Shown: in pieces, positions 1 to 6,457 of the stretch
Layout of the letters: every line of letters starts with the position of its first letter
How positions within the stretch are numbered: position 1 is the first letter of the stretch
Assembly (NCBI GenBank): GCA_023436075.1
Contig: JAEZKS010000050.1
Coordinates: 1-7,547 of the forward strand
Reading direction: 5' to 3'
DNA: 7,547 nt
Source of the DNA: Methanobacteriota archaeon
GTDB lineage: Archaea > Halobacteriota > Methanocellia > Methanocellales > Methanocellaceae
The notes under the pieces: generated by a model
What the model saw: only the letters and a program-made list of their open reading frames with translations
Databases searched by the model: none
Told to the model about the DNA's origin: nothing
Position numbers and translations under genes: made by a program

Positions 1-91
1 CCCGGACCCATTCCGAACCCGGAAGTTAAGCCAGGGCACGTAGCATGCTGTACTATGGTACGCGAGTCCACGGGAACCACGCCAAGCCGCC
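1..91 (+). rRNA. rrf: 5S ribosomal RNA, 3' part (5' end cut by window)
   Basis: The first bases align with the conserved loop B / helix III region of 5S rRNA: CCCGGACCCATTCCGAACCC followed by GGAAGTTAAGCC corresponds to E. coli 5S from about position 30 (CCUGACCCCAUGCCGAACUCAGAAGU). Further on, GGTACGCGAGTCCACGGGAACCACG matches the helix IV/V and loop E region. The terminal GCCAAGCCGCC should be the 3' strand of helix I, whose 5' partner lies left of the window. About 30 nt are therefore missing at the 5' end, and the 3' end is uncertain by a few bases. 5S rRNA is a structural RNA of the large ribosomal subunit. It is probably the last gene of an rRNA operon extending leftward; no tRNA gene follows it here. 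Confidence 0.93.
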
Positions 92-280
92 AAACACCAA
101 CCAAACAACAAAAAACAAACTTTTACACAACCACTATATTACACAGCGCAAGCTACCCACTTATTACAATAAACTATACCAAACAGCAACAGCTTTTCCT
201 ACGCTAACTAAGCAAGCGCAATGTGCCCAGTCTTCTCTACATTCGCGCGAAATATTTAAAGTTCCTTTCCAGGTAAAAAA
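92..280. other. A/C-rich, G-depleted spacer between 5S rRNA and the glycosylase gene
   Basis: This 189-bp spacer has no credible gene. Its first half (92-180) has only three G residues on the + strand and consists mostly of A- and C-rich runs. If transcribed as the 5S trailer, the RNA would be nearly unstructured. The only T-run after 5S is TTTT at 121-124, a weak candidate for the rRNA terminator. At 242-251 there is a perfect 10-nt palindrome, TTCGCGCGAA, followed directly by an AT-rich TATTTAAA stretch. An open frame crossing this region overlaps the 5S gene and runs antisense to the glycosylase, so I do not regard it as a gene. Confidence 0.6.
275..280 (-). terminator. oligo-T terminator after the glycosylase gene
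   Basis: On the minus strand, the TAA stop of the glycosylase gene is followed immediately by six T residues (AAAAAA on the + strand at 275-280). Archaeal RNA polymerase terminates at oligo-T tracts without needing a hairpin, so this is a plausible terminator. It would keep the gene's transcript from running antisense into the 5S rRNA. The assignment rests on sequence pattern alone. Confidence 0.5.
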
Positions 281-1099
281 TTATGGCTGCTGGCACTGTG
301 GACAGATATACGACGCAGTGCTCCCAGTCTTTATCTTTTCTACAACGGAGCCGCACACAGGACATGGAAGTCCTTCCCTGTATCCAACCAAAAACTTATC
401 CCGGTCCAATTGTCCAGGACGCCCGTACAAGTCTCTCTCCGGCGTTCCTCCGAGATCAATTCCCGCCTTCAGGTTGTCGACGATCGCTTTATAGAGCGCC
501 TCGATCTCCGTATCGCTCAGTTCCGACGCTTTCCTGTTCGGATGTAGCCGCGCCCTGAACAGTGTATCCTGTATGTAGACGTTACCTATCCCTGCGATGA
601 TCTTCTGGTCCATCAGCAACGACTTGATATTCTTCCTGCTTCCCTTTACTATGCCCGAGAAATAGTCGTACGTGAATGCTTTGTCGTCCAGCGGCGACGG
701 GCCGAGCATCGCAGTCATCTTGTGCGCCGATAATCCGTCTGCTGTAGCAGAATGAGCATATCCGAACCACCAGAAGCCTATAGACAGCGAAGATTCGTCG
801 TCGAAGTCGAGCTTCACCTGATATTTGTCCTGCGCTGCCTCACCTGGCTTGTGATAGCGGGCGTCTGCGCCCATGCCGAGGCTGAGGAGAAAATAAGCTT
901 CCGGCTCCATGGTCGTGATGATCCACTTGCCCCTGGGCATTATGCTTTTGATCTTTTTGCCTTTCAACGTGGAAATGAACTCTTTTACCGGTACGTTCAG
1001 GCACTTTTCCTGTCGTACCTCGACGGCAACGATCTTTTTGCCTTCCAGCTCCTCGCTCATCTGGCTGGCGAGAATGTAAATTTCCGGCAGCTCGGGCAT
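281..1099 (-). CDS. Fpg/Nei (MutM)-family DNA glycosylase with C-terminal zinc finger
   Basis: This 272-aa protein is close to the usual Fpg/Nei length. These enzymes excise oxidised bases and nick the DNA in base-excision repair. The N-terminus MPELPE supplies the catalytic Pro2/Glu3 (numbering with Met1), and Glu6 is also present. K58 in PRGKW matches the conserved catalytic-domain lysine, and M76 in LGM the void-filling Met. N173 in GIGNVY is the helix-two-turn-helix Asn. A CxxC-x16-CxxC zinc finger (C246, C249, C266, C269) closes the protein. Two classical arginines are absent: the usual DPRRFG loop reads GFWWFG (W110, W111), and the zinc-finger Arg is T261. It therefore belongs to a divergent subfamily, and its substrate cannot be assigned between Fpg-like 8-oxoguanine and Nei-like pyrimidine lesions. 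The start is fixed because Pro2 must follow Met. No Shine-Dalgarno is visible, and a TATA-like box about 27 nt upstream suggests a leaderless message. Confidence 0.9.
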   Translation of the reverse strand: MPELPEIYILASQMSEELEGKKIVAVEVRQEKCLNVPVKEFISTLKGKKIKSIMPRGKWIITTMEPEAYFLLSLGMGADARYHKPGEAAQDKYQVKLDFDDESSLSIGFWWFGYAHSATADGLSAHKMTAMLGPSPLDDKAFTYDYFSGIVKGSRKNIKSLLMDQKIIAGIGNVYIQDTLFRARLHPNRKASELSDTEIEALYKAIVDNLKAGIDLGGTPERDLYGRPGQLDRDKFLVGYREGLPCPVCGSVVEKIKTGSTASYICPQCQQP

Positions 1100-1118
1100 C
1101 GGTATGTAATTGGCGGGC

Positions 1119-1126
1119 GATCATAT
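1119..1126 (-). promoter_or_regulatory. TATA-like box for the glycosylase gene
   Basis: Read on the minus strand this is ATATGATC, starting about 27 nt upstream of the glycosylase ATG (first base 1099). That is the spacing expected from TATA box to transcription start in archaea, so the transcript would begin at or near the ATG. This fits the absence of a ribosome binding site. The same octamer faces the opposite way at 1174-1181. The core is not a strong TATA consensus. Confidence 0.35.
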
Positions 1127-1173
1127 CTCTCTGACGGTATAGCCTCGTGAAACTAATCAGAACAGCAACGTTC

Positions 1174-1181
1174 ATATGATC
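1174..1181 (+). promoter_or_regulatory. TATA-like box for the four-helix membrane protein gene
   Basis: ATATGATC on the + strand begins 32 nt before the ATG at 1206 and is preceded by GTTC. It is the mirror image of the box at 1119-1126, 47 nt away. The spacing again fits a leaderless or nearly leaderless archaeal message, and no Shine-Dalgarno precedes 1206. If the pair is not two promoters, it could be an inverted-repeat operator shared by the divergent genes. Confidence 0.35.
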
Positions 1182-1205
1182 TCGTGACAATTGCATCTTA
1201 CCACT

Positions 1206-1679
1206 ATGGACATGACCGACTTCGAAAAGGAGATCGCCAATCTCCAGCTTCCATCGATGAAGCCCGTAAAGCGGATCGATTTTACCGTGAAGCACGTCAA
1301 CCTGAAGATCATCGCCAGCAAGGTTCTGGCATTGCTGTTCTTCATAGCCGTCGCGCTATTCGCCATGTACACGGTTTCCAGCGCGAACGATGTAAACATC
1401 GACTTCCGGGTCGTGGCGGTCATGGGCGTCGTCTATCTGGCGCTTAGCGCGTACGTATCGTACAAGCTATGGAACCTTGAGTTCATCGGGTGGCTGGCGC
1501 TGTTCTACATTTCGCTGGCAGGCATCGCGCTGCCGGCCATCTCGGCTTATTCCCGTGGCATCGCGACGGGCACGCTACCGATCATGGGCGCATCTGTCCT
1601 GTCGCTGATCGTGCTATGGTCGATACGCGACCTGTACCGGGTTAAAAAAGTGCGGGATATCTTCCGCCCGCCTCGGTAA
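1206..1679 (+). CDS. small four-helix integral membrane protein, function unknown
   Basis: I do not recognise a family. From ATG 1206 the protein is 157 aa. A charged cytoplasmic-looking N-terminus of about 35 residues (starting MDMTDFEKEI) is followed by four hydrophobic segments at about 38-57, 67-88, 92-114 and 122-142, then a basic tail (RDLYRVKKVRDIFRPPR). The positive-inside rule places both ends in the cytoplasm, giving an even number of helices. There are no Cys residues and no obvious catalytic or metal-binding motif. A TTG at 1191 would add five residues, and ATG 1212 would remove two; 1206 is preferred for its distance from the TATA-like box, but this is uncertain. The gene stands alone, divergent from the glycosylase and convergent with gatE, with only 2 bp between the stop codons. 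Confidence 0.75.
   Translation: MDMTDFEKEIANLQLPSMKPVKRIDFTVKHVNLKIIASKVLALLFFIAVALFAMYTVSSANDVNIDFRVVAVMGVVYLALSAYVSYKLWNLEFIGWLALFYISLAGIALPAISAYSRGIATGTLPIMGASVLSLIVLWSIRDLYRVKKVRDIFRPPR
1644..1671 (-). terminator. hairpin plus T6 terminator of the argH-gatD-gatE operon
   Basis: On the minus strand, GCGGG (1671-1667), a 10-nt loop and CCCGC (1656-1652) form a five-pair all-GC stem. It is followed by AC and six T residues (1649-1644). The element lies 11 to 38 nt past the gatE stop codon, inside the last codons of the opposing membrane-protein gene. It has the form of an intrinsic terminator, and the T-run alone would suit archaeal termination. Confidence 0.5.
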
Positions 1680-1681
1680 GC

Positions 1682-3574
1682 CTATTTTTTTAGTTCCGCG
1701 GCAATCTGTTCTTTCAATATCTTGCTGATCAGCTTGCCGTCCGCCTTGCCACGCAGCTTCGCCATCGCCATACCCATGAGTCCGCTTTGGGCCGCTTCAC
1801 CCTTCTCTTTCACATAATCGCACTTCTCGGTGACGATTTCGCCTATGATCTTCCTGACTTCTTCTTCACCTACGCCACCAAGGCCCAGTCGCTTTATCGC
1901 TTCGCCGACGCCTTTCTCCGGTTGCTGTGCCGTCTCTTTCAGGACTGACGAGATCGCTTCTTTGGCGATCTTGCCTTCCCTGACCAGATCGAACACTTCT
2001 TCCATATGCCTGTCCGTGATGTTGTCGACGGGCACTCCGTCCCGCCGCAGCTCGGTCATAGTGCCCAGCATAGTCCGGGCGACCAGCATCGGACTGCCGG
2101 AGAGCTTCGCGAGCTCCTCGAAGGTCTCGTTCTCCGGCGAATAGGCCAGCTTCTGCGCCATCTCCTCATTGAGGCCGTATTGTTTCATGAACCGCTGTTT
2201 CTTCTCGCTGAGCAGTTCGGGCATGTCTTGCCTGATCCGCGCCATGTATTCTTTCGTTACTGCGACGGACGGCACGTCGGTCTCCGGGTACATCCGGGCC
2301 CTGCCCGGCAGCGGACGCATGTACTCGGTGTTGCCGTTGGGCAGCGGGCCGCGAGTCTCCTCGGGCACTCCGATCATTGCCTCTTTTGCCCTGCGGATGA
2401 CTGCCTCCATGGCTGTCCGCGACTTCGTCTTCGAATCGGCTACCAGCACGAACGCGCCGTCCGATCCGAGCCCGAGCTTCGAGGTGACTGCATCTACTTC
2501 CGGCTGTGTGATGCCGTAGTTCGGCAGCTCGTCGATATGGAAGATGCCTCCCACGCCGGCCGCGCGCTTCGCACGATCTGAGAATTCCGTGCCCAGACGT
2601 CTGCCAGGCTGGATCTCCTTGCCGATCAGCCCCTTGAAGCCGTCAAGCTTTATGGCGTAGATGACGCCGGCGGCAGACAGCGCCTTTTTGATGACCTTGG
2701 ATTCAGATCCCTTGAACAGTTCGGTGATGTCGATGATGGCATCGTGGACAATCGCGTGCCTGGCCAGCAACTCGTCGCGGATAGCGATGAGGTTGACTTG
2801 CCTGAGCGCTTCCTTTTCCACGACTTCCTGGATCAGGTCCAGTGCCTGTACGCCCTTGACCTCGACACGGGCTCCCTGCGCAATGGAGACATTCACGTCT
2901 TGCCTGATAGTGCCGAGGCCGCGCCTAACTTTGAGCGATCGCAACAGCGTGCCGATGGCCAGGGCCACCTCTCTCGCCTGCTCCGGGGTCTTTATGTCCG
3001 GAGCGGTGGCGATCTCGATCAGCGGAATGCCCAGTCGGTCCAGAGAGTATGTGGTCGCATCTGCCTTCGTATCCACTTTCGAGGCTGCGTCTTCCTCGAG
3101 ACACACGGTATCCATGCCCACCCGGCCTGACGGCGTCTCGATGAAGCCGTTCGACGCGATGAAGCAGGTGCGCTGGAAGCCCGTGGTGTTCGAGCCGTCG
3201 ACGACGATCTTACGCATGGTGAAAACCTCATCGACTGGCCTCATATTGAAGAGCACTGATGCCTTCAGCGCAATGTCGAGGGCCTCAGGGTTCAGTGGCA
3301 TCGGGGGTTCCTCGTCGTTCTCGATGAGGCATGTAGTATCGTACGCCTTGTAGATGAACTTCTTCCGGGTCATCGCCTGCTCGGCCGCAGCACGGTCGAT
3401 CTCGCCCATCTCGCTTTCCCTCGCCCGCAGGTACCTGAAGAACTCGAAATCTGAGTCCTCGATCTTCCTGATCTCGTTCGGGCAGCAGCAGAACAGCTTG
3501 GTCTTTGAGGCGAGCTGCTGGTGGATTTCCAGGCCTGCCTTGAGGCCGATAGCCTTGTAATCGATCGTGCTCAT
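1682..3574 (-). CDS. gatE: Glu-tRNA(Gln) amidotransferase subunit E
   Basis: GatE is the tRNA-binding and kinase/transamidase subunit of archaeal GatDE. It activates Glu on tRNA(Gln) with ATP and amidates it with ammonia delivered from GatD. The 630-aa length is normal for the family. The GatB-like cradle begins with GLEIHQQL (14-21) and includes a Cys cluster CCCP (29-32), VVDGSNTTGFQRT (124-136), LDRLGIPLIEI (178-188) and RRGLGTIRQDVNVSI (217-231). An AspRS-like insertion that distinguishes GatE from GatB spans roughly 285-400. MYPETDVP (428-435) precedes the helical domain, and a YqeY-like tail ends the protein (GLMGMAMAKLRGK at 598-610). The start overlaps the gatD stop by 4 nt (ATGA), and a GGAGG lies 8 nt upstream. 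Coupled translation would suit the 1:1 stoichiometry known for GatDE. The family assignment is very secure. Confidence 0.97.
   Translation of the reverse strand: MSTIDYKAIGLKAGLEIHQQLASKTKLFCCCPNEIRKIEDSDFEFFRYLRARESEMGEIDRAAAEQAMTRKKFIYKAYDTTCLIENDEEPPMPLNPEALDIALKASVLFNMRPVDEVFTMRKIVVDGSNTTGFQRTCFIASNGFIETPSGRVGMDTVCLEEDAASKVDTKADATTYSLDRLGIPLIEIATAPDIKTPEQAREVALAIGTLLRSLKVRRGLGTIRQDVNVSIAQGARVEVKGVQALDLIQEVVEKEALRQVNLIAIRDELLARHAIVHDAIIDITELFKGSESKVIKKALSAAGVIYAIKLDGFKGLIGKEIQPGRRLGTEFSDRAKRAAGVGGIFHIDELPNYGITQPEVDAVTSKLGLGSDGAFVLVADSKTKSRTAMEAVIRRAKEAMIGVPEETRGPLPNGNTEYMRPLPGRARMYPETDVPSVAVTKEYMARIRQDMPELLSEKKQRFMKQYGLNEEMAQKLAYSPENETFEELAKLSGSPMLVARTMLGTMTELRRDGVPVDNITDRHMEEVFDLVREGKIAKEAISSVLKETAQQPEKGVGEAIKRLGLGGVGEEEVRKIIGEIVTEKCDYVKEKGEAAQSGLMGMAMAKLRGKADGKLISKILKEQIAAELKK
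1685..1691 (+). terminator. T7 tract ending the membrane protein transcript
   Basis: Seven T residues on the + strand start 5 nt after the TAA stop at 1677-1679. An oligo-T run of this length just past a stop codon is a typical archaeal terminator. The run lies within the final Leu-Lys-Lys codons of gatE on the other strand, so lysine AAA codons there double as the opposing gene's terminator. Confidence 0.5.
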
Positions 3575-4830
3575 GCCTGAAGCCTCCAGTTGATCTCGCC
3601 TGCTATGTTCGTCTGCATTATGCGTCTGACTTCCTCTTTGTCATGCGTCTGGCCGAGCACCCACATGAGCTTGACCAGCGCGGTCTCGGATAGCATGTCC
3701 TGGCCTTCGATCACTCCGGCATTGATCAGGTCGATGCCTGTGGAATAGACTCGGTCGCACACCCGGCCGTTGATGCACTGAGATGTCATCACAATAGTCA
3801 TTCCGGCGTCGATTGCTTTCTTTATCGTCGGTATCCACTGCCGGTTCACGTGGCCGAGTCCGGTGCCTTCGAGCACGATGCCTTTGTATCGTTTGCCAAG
3901 GTAGTAGTCGATGATGTCCGCTGGCATTCCGGGATAGAACTTGACGAGCGCGCACTTCGGCTCCATCTGATCGTGGAGCTCGAGCTTCTTTTCTCCCCGT
4001 TTGACGTAGCCGTCCAGCGGTGTGACTGTCCTGGTTCCGTAGTCGATCCTGGCCAGCGGCTTTTCGTTCACCGACTGGAATGCAGTCCTGGCTGATGTGT
4101 GAAGCTTGCGTACCTTAGTGCCGCGGTGAGCGTAACAGAAATCGTCTGAAGTGGACCCATGCATGACGACGCTGACTCCGGCGATGTCCGAGACAGCCAC
4201 GGTCGCAGCACAGATGGCATTCATCGCGTTGTCGCTGGACGGACGATCCGAGGACCGTTGGGAACCGACGATGACGATCGGCACCGGGGACTGGACCATG
4301 AATGAGAGTGCTGCAGCAGTATACTGCATCGTGTCGGTGCCGTGGGTGATGATCACGCCCTGCGCGCCTTCGCTGATGTGGCGATAGACTGCCCTGGCGA
4401 GGTTTTGCCAGATGGCGGCGTCCATGTCTTCGCTGAAGATCATGCTGAGCACTTCGCCCCGATAGTTGGCGATGTCCGTTAGCTCTGGAATCGCATCCAT
4501 GATATCGTCTGGCGTGAATTGCGAAGAGACAGCACCAGTACGGTAGTCCACCCGGCTGGCGATGGTGCCGCCGGTCGAGAGAATCGAGACCTGCGGTAAT
4601 TCCTTGCTCTCTATGTGTACGTGAGATGCGAGTCTCTGGGACGGCGGCCGCTCCTTCTCGATGAATTCGACAGTGCTTCCTTCCTGCGATAATCCAACGT
4701 TGTAGCCGCTCTTCATTTTCAGCACGATATTGCCGCTGCGCGACGGCATGAGGATGCCCTCATATGTCAGGCCATCCTTGAGCACGCGCACGCGGTCGCC
4801 TTCCTCGAACTCAGTGCCATTGATGATCAT
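3571..4830 (-). CDS. gatD: Glu-tRNA(Gln) amidotransferase subunit D (asparaginase-like)
   Basis: GatD is the L-asparaginase-type subunit that releases ammonia from an amide donor and channels it to GatE. At 419 aa it has the family length. Residues 1-65 form the small beta-barrel N-domain (GDRVRVLKDGLTYEGILM) typical of GatD and absent from plain asparaginases. The asparaginase core follows. The catalytic set is intact: T89 in STGGTIAS, T165 and D166 in THGTDT, and K239 in HRGTKVRK, matching T101/T177/D178/K254 of the Methanothermobacter enzyme. The C-terminal asparaginase subdomain (KGIVLEGTGLGHV, 326-338) is also present. The start overlaps the argH stop by 4 nt, and a weak GGGGA lies 8-9 nt upstream. 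The N-domain and the downstream gatE exclude a simple catabolic asparaginase. Confidence 0.97.
   Translation of the reverse strand: MIINGTEFEEGDRVRVLKDGLTYEGILMPSRSGNIVLKMKSGYNVGLSQEGSTVEFIEKERPPSQRLASHVHIESKELPQVSILSTGGTIASRVDYRTGAVSSQFTPDDIMDAIPELTDIANYRGEVLSMIFSEDMDAAIWQNLARAVYRHISEGAQGVIITHGTDTMQYTAAALSFMVQSPVPIVIVGSQRSSDRPSSDNAMNAICAATVAVSDIAGVSVVMHGSTSDDFCYAHRGTKVRKLHTSARTAFQSVNEKPLARIDYGTRTVTPLDGYVKRGEKKLELHDQMEPKCALVKFYPGMPADIIDYYLGKRYKGIVLEGTGLGHVNRQWIPTIKKAIDAGMTIVMTSQCINGRVCDRVYSTGIDLINAGVIEGQDMLSETALVKLMWVLGQTHDKEEVRRIMQTNIAGEINWRLQA
3583..3587 (-). promoter_or_regulatory. Shine-Dalgarno for gatE inside the gatD 3' end
   Basis: GGAGG on the minus strand lies 8 nt upstream of the gatE ATG and within the last codons of gatD. 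It is the clearest ribosome binding site in the window. It supports the ATG at 3574 as the gatE start and suggests reinitiation or independent loading at the ATGA overlap. The other genes here lack a comparable site. Confidence 0.7.
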
Positions 4831-6326
4831 TTGCTTTTCCCCGTTATGCTGCCGGCTGCCTTCGCCAGCTCATCGTACGATCTGCTGACCTGCTCCTGCA
4901 GCGCAGACCGCTTTCCGTCGTCCGACGCCAGCTTCTTCTGCTCAGCTGCGATCTTCCTGCGGACGGTAGCCTTTGCCGGCCCCCCGACGATCTTGCGTCT
5001 CTCGACGTTCTTCGCCGGGTCTTTGGCATCAGCCAGCATTTGCGCGGTCAGGCCCATGGCGCTGACCTTTTTGCCGATCATTTCCATCGACGCCTTATCC
5101 ACGTCCCCGAGTGACGGGTCCCCGCTGCCCCTGGCGAGCCGGCCCACGATGCCGTGTGCCGTGCGGAAAGGCAGTCCAGTGGCCCGAACGATGGTGTCGG
5201 CGATCTCTGTTGCCGTGGTGAATCCGGTTGTGCTCTTACGTGCCATCTCGTCCTTTTTGATAGTTAAAGTCTGAACCGCTCCGGCAATAATTCTGACTGA
5301 CGATCTAGTGATCTCGAATGACCGTAACAGGTTGGGCGTGACCTCCTGCAGGTCGGAGTTATAGCTGTAAGGAAGGCCTTTGACGATGGTAAACGCGGCC
5401 ATCATATGTCCTATAACCGTGCCGCTGCGGCCGCGTACCAGTTCCAGCACGTCGGGGTTCTTCTTCTGGGGCATGATCGAGCTGGTCGAGGCGTACGTGT
5501 CGCTCAGCTCGATGAACCCGAACTCCGAAGTACTCCAGAGCACCAGCTCATCAGCCAGCCTGCTCAGATCGACTTCGATGATTGCCATCCGCGAAGCCAG
5601 GTCGAGGATGAAATCCCTGGCGGCCACGCCGTCCATGGAATTGTCCATCGGCCGATCGAAGCCAAGAAGCTTTGCCGTGTAGTCCCGATCCAGCGGGAAG
5701 CCCGTGGAAGCGAATGCAGCGCTGCCCAGCGGGCAGATGTTGACGAACTTCCAGGCATCCAGCAGCCGTTCGAAATCCCTGTCCAGTGCCGAGACATGGG
5801 CGAGCAGGTGGTGGGCGAGCGTAGTCGGCTGGGCGTGCTGCAGGTGGGTGAAGCCGGGCATGATGGTGTCGACGTTGTCCTTTGCCAGGTCGATCAGTGC
5901 CGAGCGGAGCCCCAGCATGTCGTTCATCAGTTCCAGCAGCTCTCTGCGGGCGGAAATGCGGATACAGGTGGCGACTTCGTCGTTCCGGGAGCGGCCCGAG
6001 TGCATACGCCCGCCGGCGTTCTCGCCGACCGCCTTGATCAGCCGTGACTCGATGGCCATGTGGACGTCCTCAAACGACGGGATATCGACCGTGTCGACGC
6101 CCAGCTTCTCGATGTCGGCCAGCGCCTTGAGGATCGCGGCGGCATCGGCCTTCGAGATGATCCCCTGTTTCGTCAGCATGACCGTATGCGCCCGGTCGAC
6201 CAGCAGGTCAGACGGGAACAGCCATCGGTCTGCCGGTATCGACGAGGTGAACTCATTCACTTCTTTCGCTTTGGCCGCCAGCCGGCCCCTTCGCAATATG
6301 TCCTCTTTCTCGCTCTTCTCGCTCAT
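4827..6326 (-). CDS. argH: argininosuccinate lyase
   Basis: ArgH cleaves argininosuccinate to arginine and fumarate, the last step of arginine biosynthesis, as a cytoplasmic homotetramer of the fumarase/aspartase superfamily. The 499-aa protein shows all three conserved regions: HSGRSRNDEVAT (109-120); FTHLQHAQPTT (159-169), with H161 matching the proton-relay His; and SSIMPQKKNPD (282-292), the signature loop carrying the catalytic serine. The C-terminal domain is complete and ends in a Lys-rich tail (GSITGKSK), and the length is slightly above the usual 460-490. It is the first gene of the argH-gatD-gatE operon and overlaps gatD by 4 nt. No Shine-Dalgarno precedes the ATG. A TATA-like box about 40-47 nt upstream implies a short leader. 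Confidence 0.97.
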   Translation of the reverse strand: MSEKSEKEDILRRGRLAAKAKEVNEFTSSIPADRWLFPSDLLVDRAHTVMLTKQGIISKADAAAILKALADIEKLGVDTVDIPSFEDVHMAIESRLIKAVGENAGGRMHSGRSRNDEVATCIRISARRELLELMNDMLGLRSALIDLAKDNVDTIMPGFTHLQHAQPTTLAHHLLAHVSALDRDFERLLDAWKFVNICPLGSAAFASTGFPLDRDYTAKLLGFDRPMDNSMDGVAARDFILDLASRMAIIEVDLSRLADELVLWSTSEFGFIELSDTYASTSSIMPQKKNPDVLELVRGRSGTVIGHMMAAFTIVKGLPYSYNSDLQEVTPNLLRSFEITRSSVRIIAGAVQTLTIKKDEMARKSTTGFTTATEIADTIVRATGLPFRTAHGIVGRLARGSGDPSLGDVDKASMEMIGKKVSAMGLTAQMLADAKDPAKNVERRKIVGGPAKATVRRKIAAEQKKLASDDGKRSALQEQVSRSYDELAKAAGSITGKSK

Positions 6327-6363
6327 TGCGGCACGCTCTTAACTGCGGATACATTTTACGGTC

Positions 6364-6373
6364 ATTATATATC
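6364..6373 (-). promoter_or_regulatory. TATA box of the argH-gatD-gatE operon
   Basis: On the minus strand this reads GATATATAAT, a good archaeal TATA element, preceded by a purine-rich AAAGGAT stretch in the position of a BRE. With the usual ~25-nt spacing, transcription would start near 6343, giving a leader of about 15-20 nt before the argH ATG. It is the best TATA match in the divergent region and points toward argH. Confidence 0.6.
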
Positions 6374-6427
6374 ATCCTTTCATCGTTGTGGGCCTATATC
6401 GCAGGTGACAGACGGGTCGGCTACATA

Positions 6428-6436
6428 ACTTTTAAG
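6428..6436 (+). promoter_or_regulatory. TATA-like box of the membrane hydrolase gene
   Basis: ACTTTTAAG on the + strand begins 61 nt before the ATG at 6489 and is preceded by ACATA. Start of transcription would fall near 6455-6460, leaving a leader of about 30 nt. The match to an archaeal TATA consensus is moderate. A CTATAT sequence at 6394-6399 is a weaker alternative further upstream. Confidence 0.4.
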
Positions 6437-6457
6437 GCATGAATGGCAGATAGGCTA

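Noticed and set aside
92..280. A tRNA gene after 5S, as seen in some archaeal rRNA operons
   Set aside because: There is no GTTCGA-type T-arm, no cloverleaf pairing and too few G residues to form one.
45..494. 149-aa + strand open frame starting inside the 5S gene
   Set aside because: It overlaps the 5S rRNA and is antisense to the glycosylase 3' end. Its protein has low-complexity Asn/Thr/Gln-rich composition from the A/C-rich spacer and no recognisable domain.
840..1295. 151-aa minus-strand open frame across the divergent promoter region
   Set aside because: It is an out-of-frame shadow of the glycosylase (Arg/His-rich) and extends over the start of the membrane-protein gene. The glycosylase frame has clear catalytic motifs.
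2006..3353. Several long + strand frames antisense to gatE (2006-2581, 2661-3353, 2744-3130)
   Set aside because: gatE is unambiguous in its own frame. The antisense frames have Ser- or Arg/His/Gln-rich compositions typical of GC-biased antisense shadows, and no motifs.
5406..6342. Two long + strand frames antisense to argH (5406-6047, 5704-6342)
   Set aside because: argH is certain from its three signature regions. These frames show no start signals or domains, and their composition fits antisense shadow.
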